NCBI GenBank assembly: GCA_018813975.1
Contig: JAHJAQ010000031.1
Span: 1-8,672, forward strand
From: Microcaldota archaeon
Lineage (GTDB): Archaea > Iainarchaeota > Iainarchaeia > Iainarchaeales > JAGVWC01
Direction of reading: 5' to 3'
Length of the DNA: 8,672 bases
A program made the translations under genes and the position numbers. The notes under the pieces are model-generated. The model ran no database searches. It had not been told where the DNA came from and saw only the letters and a program-made list of their open reading frames with translations. Of this stretch, positions 1 through 6,899 are shown piece after piece (position 1 is the stretch's first letter; every line of letters starts with the position of its first letter).

Positions 1-2
1 AT

Positions 3-296
3 CTTATTTTGGTTCCTGGTGACAAGCAAGCCAGTTTTTCCAAACTCAAAAAGCTTTTTCAAATAAAAAAATTGCGCTTGGCCCAGCCGAGAGAAGTAGA
101 AGAGATCACGGGCTATGTGATTGGCGGATTACCCCCTATTTCAATTTATGGTGTCAAAACGGTTTTGAATGCTTCTTTTGAAAAACAAAAAAACGTTTTA
201 GCGGGCGGAGGAGACAGCGAACATTTATTGCACATTTCGCTTTCCGAACTCAAAAAAAGCATTCCAGACTTGTTAATTAAAGACGTGCTCGAATAG
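3..296 (+). CDS. YbaK/ProX-type aminoacyl-tRNA deacylase, C-terminal part (5' partial)
   Basis: This is the last 97 residues of a YbaK/EbsC-family protein; the reading frame is open to the left edge, so the start lies outside the window. The family hydrolyses mischarged aminoacyl-tRNAs in trans (for example Cys-tRNA-Pro or Ala-tRNA-Pro) and is cytoplasmic. Visible family marks are the beta-strand LILVPGDK at the start, a lysine-rich helix, and the segment EVEEITGYVIGGLPPI, which matches the conserved GYxxGGxxP loop of the fold. The conserved catalytic lysine region of the family would lie upstream and cannot be checked. Whole family members are about 150-160 residues, so roughly one third is missing. 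The TTG at 9-11 is not taken as the start because the homologous strand begins before it. The gene ends in TAG, 7 bp from the convergent sufS. The family call is firm; the substrate is not determined. Confidence 0.85.
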   Translation, partial: LILVPGDKQASFSKLKKLFQIKKLRLAQPREVEEITGYVIGGLPPISIYGVKTVLNASFEKQKNVLAGGGDSEHLLHISLSELKKSIPDLLIKDVLE

Positions 297-303
297 CTTT
301 TCC

Positions 304-1526
304 TCAGCCAAACCCGTGAAAAATGGTTTCTAGTGTTTTGGCAAGCAAGTCAATTTCTTCTTGGGTATTGTACAAATAAAAAGAAGCCCTGCACACGCCG
401 TCTGGATTAATGCTCGAAACGAGTGGTTCGGCGCAATGCATGCCGCTTCGAACCGCGATATTCGCTATTTCATCCAATGCAAGCGCCAGTTCGTGTGCTG
501 CCATTTTGGGAGTGTCAAACAAAATAATGCCTCCTTGTTTTCTGGGATCTTTGGGATTGTGAATTGAGATCTCTTTAATACAATCCAGCTTTTCTAAGGC
601 GTATTGGGTGAGTTCTTTGTCGTGGGCCTCAATTTTTTCTATGCCAATTTTTTGTAAGTATTCTACTGCGGCTTTTAATCCAAACGCCCCTGCAATGTGG
701 GGTGTTCCTGCTTCGAACTTGTCCGGGAGTTTATTCCAAGTACTAGAATGCCAGTCCACTTTTTGAATCATGCTGCCGCCATACAAGAATGGCTCCATTT
801 TTTCCAATCGTTCTTTTGCGCGTACAATACTCCCGTTCCAGTTGGACCGAGCATTTTGTGACCGGAAAAATCCAAAAAATCGGGTTTAATTTTTTTAACA
901 TCAACCTTAAAGTGTGGAACTGATTGAGCGGCATCTACTAAAAACAAGGCATTGTAATCGTGCGCGATTTTTCCAATTTTTTGTACGTCATTAATACTCG
1001 CAACGGTATTGGAAGTGTGTGCCATGGCCACTAATTTGGTTTTGGAAGAAATTTTTTCTTGTAAATCGTCCATGTTTAATGTAAAATCTTCTTTCAAGTC
1101 TACAAAAACCAGTTTTGCTTTTCCTTTTTTTTCTACAAATTGCCATGGAACCAAATTAGCATGGTGTTCCATTTTGGATAATACTATTTCGTCGCCTGAT
1201 TGAAAAAAATCATTGGTTAGCAAAGAGTACATGACTGCGTTAATGCTTTCAGTCGCGTTTTTGGTGTAAAAAACCTCTTCTTTTTTGGCATTAATGAATT
1301 TCCCAATCACTTCATGGCTTTTTTCAAATTCTTCTGACGCTTGTTCTGATAGTTTGTGAATGCCACGATGAACATTAGCCGTGGTTTCGCTATAATACCT
1401 TGAAACCGCGTCTATTACTTGAACGGGCTTTAAAGAAGTGGCTGCGCTATCCAAGTATGTAATGGGCTTTCCCTCTATTTCACGTTGTAATAAGGGAAAA
1501 TCCAAGCGAATTTGAGTTGGGTTCAT
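304..1526 (-). pseudogene. sufS: SufS-type cysteine desulfurase, interrupted by a one-base frameshift
   Basis: This is a class II (SufS/CsdA-like) PLP-dependent cysteine desulfurase, which releases sulfur from cysteine as an enzyme persulfide for Fe-S cluster and other sulfur pathways. The N-terminal piece (1526 down to about 818) carries EHHANLVPWQ (about residues 120-129), DAAQS (198-202, PLP contacts) and SGHKMLGPTG with the Schiff-base lysine K224. The C-terminal piece (about 813 down to 304) lies in another frame and carries FEAGTP and RSGMHCAEP with the catalytic Cys at about 365. Restoring one A in the sense-strand A4 run (814-817) joins the frames as YAQKERLEKMEPF and gives 407 residues, the normal family length. 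In the sequence as given, translation ends after 252 residues, before the catalytic Cys. The ATG at 1526 fits homologues and a TATA-like box 28 bp upstream. No sufBCD or scaffold gene is adjacent. The family call is firm; whether the break is biological or an error is open. Confidence 0.9.
814..817 (-). other. Frameshift site in sufS (short A run)
   Basis: On the sense strand the codons read TAC GCG CAA AAG AAC, leading to an early stop. The homologous reading continues in the -1 frame as GCA AAA GAA CGA TTG GAA AAA ATG. One extra A in the A4 run restores the frame and gives a family-like sequence on both sides. This position is inferred; the indel could be displaced by a few bases. Confidence 0.7.
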
Positions 1527-1550
1527 ACTCTAATCAATCCGTGCTATGCA

Positions 1551-1558
1551 ATAAAATA
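1551..1558. promoter_or_regulatory. Shared AT-rich TATA-like element between divergent sufS and tRNA-binding protein genes
   Basis: ATAAAATA (+), read as TATTTTAT on the minus strand, is the only strong TATA-like element in the 63-bp space between the two divergent starts. Its centre lies about 28 bp before the sufS ATG (1526), the spacing expected for a leaderless sufS transcript. It lies about 35 bp before the ATG at 1590 on the other side, which would leave a leader of roughly 10 nt. Use in both directions is an inference from position. Confidence 0.4.
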
Positions 1559-1589
1559 CCTTTGGTATGTATTCCTTTTTGGTGTTATA

Positions 1590-1916
1590 ATGGCTTCTTT
1601 TTCAGATTTTCAGAAAATCGAGTTAAAGGTTGGAAAGGTATTGAAAATCGAGGATATCGAAGGAAAAGACAAGCTATACAAGTTAGAAGTGGATACTGGC
1701 GACGAAAAGCCGCGAACCCTGGTAGCGGGTTTGAAAGAATTTTATTCCAAAGAACAACTAACCGGCAAGCAAATCATTGTCGTAACCAATTTGGATCCCA
1801 AACCATTGGCGGGCATTGTTTCAGAGGGCATGCTATTGGCCACTAAAAACAAGCAAAATGGTTATTCAGTGGTTACAGTAGAGGATGAAGTTCAACCCGG
1901 TGCGCAGATAGAATAG
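1590..1916 (+). CDS. Stand-alone tRNA-binding protein, methionyl-tRNA synthetase beta/C-terminal domain type
   Basis: This is a 108-residue OB-fold protein of the EMAP/Trbp111/MetRS C-terminal family, which binds tRNA structure and in many archaea is encoded apart from the MetRS catalytic subunit. The family pattern runs the whole length: SFSDFQKIELKVGKV (3-17), GKDKLYKLEVDTGDE (25-39), RTLVAGLKEFYSKEQLTGK (42-60), VVTNLDPKPLAGIVSEGMLLA (64-84) and a final PGAQIE. The SEGMLLA segment is diagnostic. An open frame continues upstream to 1512, but those 26 residues do not resemble the family, and ATG 1590 has GGTG about 6 nt upstream, so 1590 is preferred. The gene is divergent from sufS and ends in TAG just before a long T-rich stretch. 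It probably partners MetRS in the cytoplasm, though a free tRNA-binding chaperone role is also possible. The family call is strong. Confidence 0.9.
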   Translation: MASFSDFQKIELKVGKVLKIEDIEGKDKLYKLEVDTGDEKPRTLVAGLKEFYSKEQLTGKQIIVVTNLDPKPLAGIVSEGMLLATKNKQNGYSVVTVEDEVQPGAQIE

Positions 1917-1918
1917 CC

Positions 1919-1980
1919 TTTTTTTGGCTCTTTTTTTTTATTTTCTTTTTTTTCTGTGCTTTGGCGTTTTTTTTTTTCTC
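1919..1980 (+). terminator. Long T-rich archaeal terminator after the tRNA-binding protein gene
   Basis: Directly after the stop codon comes a 62-bp stretch with 46 T on the plus strand, including runs of 7, 9, 8 and 11 T. Archaeal RNA polymerase terminates on non-template T-tracts without needing a hairpin, so this is a likely strong multi-step terminator. It also insulates the next gene, whose TATA-like box begins about 14 bp later. Confidence 0.75.
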
Positions 1981-1993
1981 TGAAAGGAAAACG

Positions 1994-2001
1994 AATAAAT
2001 A
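1994..2001 (+). promoter_or_regulatory. TATA-like box for the PurD-like gene
   Basis: AATAAATA is centred about 26 bp before the ATG at 2024 and is preceded by the purine-rich GGAAAACG, which resembles a BRE. At this spacing transcription would start at or next to the ATG, giving a leaderless mRNA. No Shine-Dalgarno sequence is seen before this ATG. Confidence 0.5.
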
Positions 2002-2023
2002 CTTCAATCAATAATTAGTATGC

Positions 2024-3313
2024 ATGGAACCAAAAAATTTTCTTTTTATATCCTTGGATGGTCTTATTGGGGATATTGCCTGGCAGGTCCAAAAGGAAGG
2101 GCATCGGGTAAAGTATTATATTCAGCATCGCGAGGAAAGAGACATTGCAGACGGCTTTGTCCCTAAAACGGATAACTGGAAAAAAGAAGTCAAGTGGGCC
2201 GATGTGATTGTGTTTGATGATGTGCTGGGCCAGGGAAAAAAGGCTAAGAAGCTGAGAGAACAGGGAAAACATGTGGTGGGTGGAACGCCATACACCGATC
2301 GCTTGGAAGATGATCGGGCGTTTGGACAGGAAGAACTGAAAAAAGCAGGAATTCCCATTATTCCCTATCGAGATTTTAATTCTTTTGATGATGCCATTCG
2401 TTTTGTGAAAGAAAAACCTGGAAGGTATGTAATAAAGCCAAGCGGAATAGCCGCTAATATTAAAGGATTATTATTTGTCGGGGAAGAAGAAGACGGAAAA
2501 GACGTAATACAGGTTTTGAGTGATTATCAAAAAGCATGGTCAAAAAAGATCCCTCTTTTTCAATTGCAAAATAGGGTTACTGGAGTAGAGGTTGCAGTGG
2601 GCGCTTTTTTTAACGGAAAAGAATTCATATACCCTATTAATGTAAACTTTGAGCACAAAAAGCTTTTTCCGGGAGACCTTGGACCTTCTACCGGGGAAAT
2701 GGGAACCGCGATGTTCTGGAGCGGACCCAACAAGATTTTCAACAATACCCTGAAAAAACTGGAGGGAAAGCTTGCAGAAGAAAAGTATGTAGGGTATATT
2801 GACATTAATTGTATTGTAAATGGAAACGGCATTTATCCATTGGAATTCACTGCCCGTTTTGGCTATCCGACGATTTGCATTCAGCAAGAAGGAATGGTAA
2901 CGCCTATCGGGGAATTTCTTTTCGAACTTGCAAAGGGAAATACTCCCAAGCTAAAAGTAAACAGTGGTTTTCAAGTTGGATTAAGAATTGTTGTGCCTCC
3001 ATTTCCTTTTCATGACAAAAAAACATTTGACGTAAAATCAAAGGATACTATAATTTATTTCAAAAAACCGGTTGAAGGAATACATATTGAAGACGTAAAA
3101 CTGGTTAATGGCGAATGGGTGATAACGGGACTTTCTGGCGTAGTGCTGATTGTGTGCGGAACCGGTCCGACCATGCGCCAGGCCCAAAAACAGGTGTACA
3201 GCAAAATAAAGAATATTATAATCCCCCACATGTACTATCGAACTGATATTGGCGACCGCTGGTTTGAGGATTCGGACAAACTGCATAACTGGGGCTATTT
3301 AAGAGAAACCTAA
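2024..3313 (+). CDS. PurD-like ATP-grasp ligase (annotated-type phosphoribosylamine-glycine ligase homologue)
   Basis: This 429-residue protein has the ATP-grasp ligase architecture of the phosphoribosylamine-glycine ligase (GARS/PurD) superfamily. Visible marks are an N-terminal Rossmann-like domain (about 5-90), GGTPYTDRLEDDRAF (86-100) entering the ATP-grasp fold, the ATP-lysine region YVIKPSG (135-141), GVEVAVGAFFNG (187-198), the PurD-like loop GDLGPSTGEMGT (217-228) and PLEFTARFGYP (272-282). Classical PurD has GSGGREHAL near the N-terminus and EFNARFGDP at the metal site. Here the first is absent (SLDGLIGDIAW instead) and the Asn is Thr276. No other purine gene is in the window. It may therefore be a paralogous ligase with a different amine or acid substrate rather than true PurD. 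The ATG has no SD but a TATA-like box about 26 bp upstream. It ends 11 bp from the convergent traB-like gene. The superfamily is firm; the substrate is unknown. Confidence 0.8.
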   Translation: MEPKNFLFISLDGLIGDIAWQVQKEGHRVKYYIQHREERDIADGFVPKTDNWKKEVKWADVIVFDDVLGQGKKAKKLREQGKHVVGGTPYTDRLEDDRAFGQEELKKAGIPIIPYRDFNSFDDAIRFVKEKPGRYVIKPSGIAANIKGLLFVGEEEDGKDVIQVLSDYQKAWSKKIPLFQLQNRVTGVEVAVGAFFNGKEFIYPINVNFEHKKLFPGDLGPSTGEMGTAMFWSGPNKIFNNTLKKLEGKLAEEKYVGYIDINCIVNGNGIYPLEFTARFGYPTICIQQEGMVTPIGEFLFELAKGNTPKLKVNSGFQVGLRIVVPPFPFHDKKTFDVKSKDTIIYFKKPVEGIHIEDVKLVNGEWVITGLSGVVLIVCGTGPTMRQAQKQVYSKIKNIIIPHMYYRTDIGDRWFEDSDKLHNWGYLRET

Positions 3314-3325
3314 TTTTTCTCTTTT
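3314..3325 (+). terminator. Short T-rich terminator after the PurD-like gene
   Basis: The stop codon is followed at once by T5-C-T-C-T4, a short oligo-T stretch of the type that ends archaeal transcripts. It fills the 11-bp gap before the stop of the convergent gene and touches that stop codon. Weak but well placed. Confidence 0.4.
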
Positions 3326-4485
3326 CACGCTAAAAGTGATAAAATAGTCGGCAGGGCTATTATCACGCCAATCGTGCTTCCCAAGTTTGTAAAAGCCGCT
3401 ACTAATAACAAGTGGGTTACTTTGTTTCGTTCAAAATCACGGTACGAATTCAATTGATTAAGGTTTTCAAAATCTTTTACTTGCGGGTGCTTGTATTTTG
3501 CTTCTACTGCTGCTGCAAACCAACCACTCGCCAACAAAGGATGAACTGTTGTTAGTGGTGCCGCCATAAAAGCGGTTATAATAGTGAATGGATGAGAGCG
3601 CGCCAAGGCAGCGCCAATCGCGGAAAAAATTCCGGTAATCAAAATCCAATAAATGGCCAGATTTAAGATGCCTGTTATTCCTTGGGCTAGAAAAGCCCAT
3701 ACCAAAAAAACAATTAGTACTGCGGGAATGCTCCATTGCACTATTTTTCCTAAATTTCCTTTTTTGGGCAATTGCATTAATTTTCTTTCATCCACTGTTT
3801 TTTGTTGTAATAATAATTCTTTGATACCATTCAAGTGTCCTGCTCCCACTACGCACACTAATTTTTTAGCAGGGTTCTTCAAAATTTGACTGGCAATAAA
3901 TGCATCGCGCTCATCTACCAGCACTTTTTTTACGGTTGGGGCTTTTCTTCCCAGTTCTTGAATGAGTTGGGTTACCATATCGCTTTGCTTTAGCTTTTCA
4001 ACTATTTCCGGGGTAAGTTCTTCTTTGTCGCCTCCAAAAAGACCACTTACTAAATAAAAGAAAATCTTTATTTTTTCTTTTAATGGAGTCAGGGAGAAAG
4101 CTCTTTTCATGGTCACTTCAATATTCCGATCTAATAATGCAATGGGAATTTTTTGTTTGGATGCTAGTTGGGCCGCAATAATCATTTCTTGGCCCGGCCG
4201 TACGTTCACGCTTTCTCCAAATCTTCTTTGCAAATTGGTTAGAAAAATATTCAAGAGTAGTAAATAGGTTTTGCCTTCTTGAATCACGTTTTTAACATTG
4301 GTTTGCTGCCATTTGCGCGGGTTTTGGAGCTGCTTGAATCGTTGAATATCTAATTCTATTCCCACTACTTGTGGTTTCTCCGTTTCAATGGTTTCTTTTA
4401 CCAAATCAGCTGATGCCTGACTGATGTGGGCGGTACCAATTAGAATAATTTCTTTGTCCCCAATTTGAATGCGCTCTAAAGTCAT
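3325..4485 (-). CDS. TraB/PrgY-family membrane protein
   Basis: This 386-residue protein belongs to the TraB/PrgY (TIKI-like, erythromycin-esterase/EreA-related) family. The N-terminal cytosolic domain has the family motifs GTAHIS (17-22), GIELD (42-46), DERD (191-194) and GAGHLNGI (214-221); the paired GxxH motifs and acidic residues are the proposed metal or catalytic centre of this clan. The C-terminal third holds about four hydrophobic segments (roughly 251-269, 271-295, 299-328 and 358-385) with the typical archaeal insert APLTTVHPLLASGWFAA and VKDFENL. PrgY of enterococci limits pheromone signalling, but the role of archaeal members is not established; membrane-bound peptidase-like activity is proposed from homology. 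The ATG at 4485 has a TATA-like box about 27 bp upstream, so it can be transcribed alone although pyrG lies 56 bp upstream on the same strand. Full length, no lesion seen. Confidence 0.88.
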   Translation of the reverse strand: MTLERIQIGDKEIILIGTAHISQASADLVKETIETEKPQVVGIELDIQRFKQLQNPRKWQQTNVKNVIQEGKTYLLLLNIFLTNLQRRFGESVNVRPGQEMIIAAQLASKQKIPIALLDRNIEVTMKRAFSLTPLKEKIKIFFYLVSGLFGGDKEELTPEIVEKLKQSDMVTQLIQELGRKAPTVKKVLVDERDAFIASQILKNPAKKLVCVVGAGHLNGIKELLLQQKTVDERKLMQLPKKGNLGKIVQWSIPAVLIVFLVWAFLAQGITGILNLAIYWILITGIFSAIGAALARSHPFTIITAFMAAPLTTVHPLLASGWFAAAVEAKYKHPQVKDFENLNQLNSYRDFERNKVTHLLLVAAFTNLGSTIGVIIALPTILSLLA

Positions 4486-4508
4486 TTAGTAAATAAAAAA
4501 GCGTTTGG

Positions 4509-4516
4509 TTTAAAAA
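4509..4516 (-). promoter_or_regulatory. TATA-like box for the TraB-family gene
   Basis: On the minus strand TTTTTAAACC is centred about 27 bp before the ATG at 4485, the spacing for a leaderless start. It lies in the 56-bp space downstream of pyrG, so the TraB-family gene may have its own promoter. Confidence 0.45.
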
Positions 4517-4520
4517 CAGG

Positions 4521-4542
4521 GTTTTTTGCTTTACCAAAAAAC
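4521..4542 (-). terminator. Perfect AT-rich hairpin at the pyrG stop codon
   Basis: GTTTTTTG (4521-4528) and CAAAAAAC (4535-4542) form an exact 8-bp inverted repeat around a 6-nt loop. The stem starts inside the last base of the pyrG TAG codon. On the minus-strand transcript the T6 arm comes directly after the stop, so either the T run or the weak hairpin could help end or slow transcription. Confidence 0.4.
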
Positions 4543-6230
4543 TATTTTTGTTGTTTCAATGCACTGGCAATAAAGCCATCAAACAATGGATTGGGGGAAA
4601 GAGGGCGAGAAGTAAATTCGGGATGGGCTTGGGTTGCCACAAAAAAAGGATGGTCTGATAATTCAATAAACTCTACTAGTTGTCGTTGGGGATTCCTGCC
4701 ACTAAAAACCATTCCGCCTTTTTCTAATTCGGCTTCGAATTTTGGGTTTACTTCAAATCGATGGCGATGCCGTTCCACTACTTTGTTTTGCTTGCCATAT
4801 AGTTCCCAAACCTTTGTTCCTTCTTTTAGTTCGGCATCATAGTTGCCCAATCGCATGGTGTTTCCATACTGGTTTTTTTCGAGCAATGCTTTTTGTTCTT
4901 CCATAATATCAATTACGGGGTGAGTGGTATTTTCATCTACTTCCGCGCTGTTAGCGTCTTTCCAGTTTAACACGTTTCGAGCAAATTCAATAACCGCTAG
5001 TTGCAAGCCATAACACAATCCTAAAAAAGGAATGTTGTTTTCCCTGCAATACTGGATTGTTTTTATTTTTCCTTCTACTCCGCCAGACCCAAAACCGCCT
5101 GGAACAATAATCCCGTCAAGCTCCTGCAATTCTTTAAGTTTTTCAGGGTTTTTTTCAAACTGCTTTGAATCAATCCATTTTATTTTTGGTTTTGCGTTGT
5201 GTTTCCACGCAGCAAATTTAATGGCTTCAATAACGGAGATGTACGAATCTTCCAAGGCAAAGTCTCCAATATCAAAGTATTTTCCAACAATCCCGATTTT
5301 TACGGTTTTAGGGGCTTGTTCTATTTTTTCCACGAATTTTTTCCACTCTTCCAGTTGGGGCTTGGCATGATTTGTTAATCCTAGTTTTTGCATGATTTTG
5401 TTTCCCACTTCTTGTTCCGCTAGTACTAATGGTTCTTTGTAAATCGTTTCCAAATCTGGTGCGGAAATAATTTCGTCTGCTTTTACATTGCAAAAAGTAG
5501 AAATTTTTTGTTTTCGAACGTCATCGATGGGTTGTTTGCTTCGACAAACAATAAAATCTGGAAAAATCCCCAGTTCATTCAAGGCTCGAACCGAGTGCTG
5601 GGCAGGCTTTGTCTTCATTTCGCCAACATTACTGGGGACTGGAAGATATACCACGTGCACAAATAGGATTGGGTGATTTTCTAAAAACATTTTTTTGAGT
5701 GCTTCAATAAACAACATGTTTTGGTAATCGCCAATGGTTCCACCCATTTCAATTAGTACAAAATCGGCTTTTGTTTTTTGAGCCACTTCTTCTATTCTTC
5801 TTTGGGTTTCTTCTGGAATGTGGGGAATGACCTCTACACACACTCCTTTGTAGTGCATGTTGCGTTCGTTTTCAATTACTTTTCCAAAAACCTGTCCGGT
5901 CGTAATATTGTGGCTTCGAGAAATGGTTTCTCCTAAGAATCGTTCATAGGTTCCCAAATCCTGATCGGTTTCACCGCCATCAAAAGTAACAAAAACTTCT
6001 CCGTGTTCTGTTGGACGCATGGTGCCCGCATCAAAATTCAAGTAGGGATCAATTTTGATTGCAGTAACAGAAAAGCCATGGCTCTTTAACAAGCGTCCAA
6101 TTGAAGCCGTTACCACGCCTTTGCCCAAACCAGAAATAACGCCACCCGTAACTGCTATGTACTTTGTTCCATTGGAATTTAGTCTGGCTCGGTGCAAAAA
6201 AAAACCTCTAAAAAAGAAATTGTATGGCAT
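4542..6230 (-). CDS. pyrG: CTP synthase
   Basis: CTP synthase converts UTP, ATP and glutamine to CTP in the last step of pyrimidine nucleotide synthesis; it is cytosolic. The synthetase domain shows TKYIAVTGGVISGLGKG with the P-loop (SGLGKG 33-38), DPYLNFDAGTMRP (61-73), the GGTIGDYQN segment (163-171) and the UTP-site GEMKTKP (203-209). The glutaminase domain shows VPGGFGSGG (376-384), GLCYGLQLA with nucleophile Cys406, and QAHPEF with His536 and Glu538. All catalytic residues are present. Counted from the ATG at 6230 it has 562 residues, with a 20-residue unconserved head before TKYIAV. A TATA-like box at 6246-6253 would start transcription near 6223, downstream of that ATG. A TTG at 6197 with AGAGG seven bases upstream gives a 551-residue protein and is a serious alternative start. 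It ends in TAG. The hydrolase gene lies 88 bp upstream on the same strand. Confidence 0.95.
   Translation of the reverse strand: MPYNFFFRGFFLHRARLNSNGTKYIAVTGGVISGLGKGVVTASIGRLLKSHGFSVTAIKIDPYLNFDAGTMRPTEHGEVFVTFDGGETDQDLGTYERFLGETISRSHNITTGQVFGKVIENERNMHYKGVCVEVIPHIPEETQRRIEEVAQKTKADFVLIEMGGTIGDYQNMLFIEALKKMFLENHPILFVHVVYLPVPSNVGEMKTKPAQHSVRALNELGIFPDFIVCRSKQPIDDVRKQKISTFCNVKADEIISAPDLETIYKEPLVLAEQEVGNKIMQKLGLTNHAKPQLEEWKKFVEKIEQAPKTVKIGIVGKYFDIGDFALEDSYISVIEAIKFAAWKHNAKPKIKWIDSKQFEKNPEKLKELQELDGIIVPGGFGSGGVEGKIKTIQYCRENNIPFLGLCYGLQLAVIEFARNVLNWKDANSAEVDENTTHPVIDIMEEQKALLEKNQYGNTMRLGNYDAELKEGTKVWELYGKQNKVVERHRHRFEVNPKFEAELEKGGMVFSGRNPQRQLVEFIELSDHPFFVATQAHPEFTSRPLSPNPLFDGFIASALKQQK
6195..6209 (-). 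promoter_or_regulatory. Possible ribosome binding site and TTG start for pyrG
   Basis: The minus strand reads AGAGG, then seven T, then TTG in the pyrG frame. This is a normal Shine-Dalgarno distance, and the TTG removes most of the unconserved N-terminal extension. It sits in a T9 run, so a homopolymer length error could also distort the apparent start. Confidence 0.4.
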
Positions 6231-6245
6231 TTAGAAACAATACTC

Positions 6246-6253
6246 ATAAATAT
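6246..6253 (-). promoter_or_regulatory. TATA-like box for pyrG
   Basis: ATATTTAT on the minus strand lies centred 20 bp before the ATG at 6230 and about 52 bp before the TTG at 6197. At archaeal spacing the start site falls near 6223, giving a leader of about 26 nt to the TTG that contains AGAGG. A second AT-rich stretch (TATTAAAA, near 6284-6291) could serve the ATG instead. Confidence 0.4.
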
Positions 6254-6274
6254 CTTGTTGTCGGTATGTAGACT

Positions 6275-6319
6275 AAAAAAAAGTTTTAATACTAGAAGGC
6301 GCTTTGATATAAAGGGCGC
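6275..6319 (-). terminator. Bulged GC hairpin and T8 run after the serine hydrolase gene
   Basis: On the minus strand GCGC (6319-6316) and TTT pair with AAA and GCGC (6302-6299), with a CC bulge and an ATATC loop; the stem begins in the stop codon. An uninterrupted T8 follows at 6282-6275. The T run alone is enough for archaeal termination; the contribution of the hairpin is uncertain. Confidence 0.4.
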
Positions 6320-6879
6320 TACTTTTCATTGGATTCTTCTAAAATCAACTTTAAAACCCTTGGATACGGTCCAAAATCCGGCGCTCGAATATGATCGGCT
6401 TGGGACTCTAATACGGGCGTAATTTTCAATTGTTTTGCCAAAAAATCACTTTCTGGTACCGGAATGTAAGGGTCGTTATCCGAAAAAATCACTACAAATT
6501 TGTTGGCTTTGGAATGGATTTTTTCCCAGTCAAACGATTTTTCCACAAAATTTTTGACTTCTGGAATTCCCAAGTCTCGAGCAAAACCCGCTACCAACAC
6601 CACCAATCCAACTTTTTCCCCTTCTTTTAGGTTTTGCAAAATATGGAGAATGGTTGGACAACCCAAACTATGCCCTACCAACACTAGCGATTCATTAAAA
6701 GTAACTGGTACTTTTTTCAATTCGCCCAGCCATTCTTGAATATTGGGGGTGTCTGGGTTTGGCAAATCAGGGTAAAACGTTTCAAACCTTTTTTCTCTCA
6801 ATTGTTCTTCCAGCCAACTCAACCAATGTTGCGGGTGTTTTCCGCCCCAAGGATGAATTAACAATACTTGTTTTGGCAT
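6319..6879 (-). CDS. RBBP9/YdeN-type alpha/beta serine hydrolase
   Basis: This 186-residue protein is a small alpha/beta hydrolase of the RBBP9/YdeN (Ser_hydrolase) family. Family members are compact single-domain serine hydrolases, mostly of unknown natural substrate. The sequence shows the oxyanion-side strand VLLIHPWGG (5-13) followed by WLSWLEEQL, the early PDLPNPDTP segment (37-45) typical of the group, the nucleophile elbow VGHSLG (68-73, Ser71), SDNDPYIP with the acid Asp136, and the late histidine ADHIRAPDFGPYP (His163). The triad is therefore complete, and the length is normal. There is no signal peptide or membrane segment, so it is cytoplasmic. The ATG at 6879 has a TATA-like box about 25 bp upstream, directly behind tRNA-Pro. 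Nothing in the neighbours points to a substrate. Confidence 0.88.
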   Translation of the reverse strand: MPKQVLLIHPWGGKHPQHWLSWLEEQLREKRFETFYPDLPNPDTPNIQEWLGELKKVPVTFNESLVLVGHSLGCPTILHILQNLKEGEKVGLVVLVAGFARDLGIPEVKNFVEKSFDWEKIHSKANKFVVIFSDNDPYIPVPESDFLAKQLKITPVLESQADHIRAPDFGPYPRVLKLILEESNEK

Positions 6880-6899
6880 AAAGAAACAATTCTAACAAA

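Noticed and set aside
361..567. Plus-strand ORF inside sufS
   Set aside because: It is a shadow frame antisense to conserved SufS sequence, with no recognisable domain.
1512..1589. Longer start for the tRNA-binding protein at 1512
   Set aside because: The extra 26 residues do not resemble the family and cover the promoter region and the sufS start. ATG 1590 fits homologues.
5032..5370. Plus-strand ORF of 112 codons inside pyrG
   Set aside because: It is antisense to the conserved CTP synthase glutaminase and linker regions; its Ser/Phe-rich composition is typical of a shadow frame.
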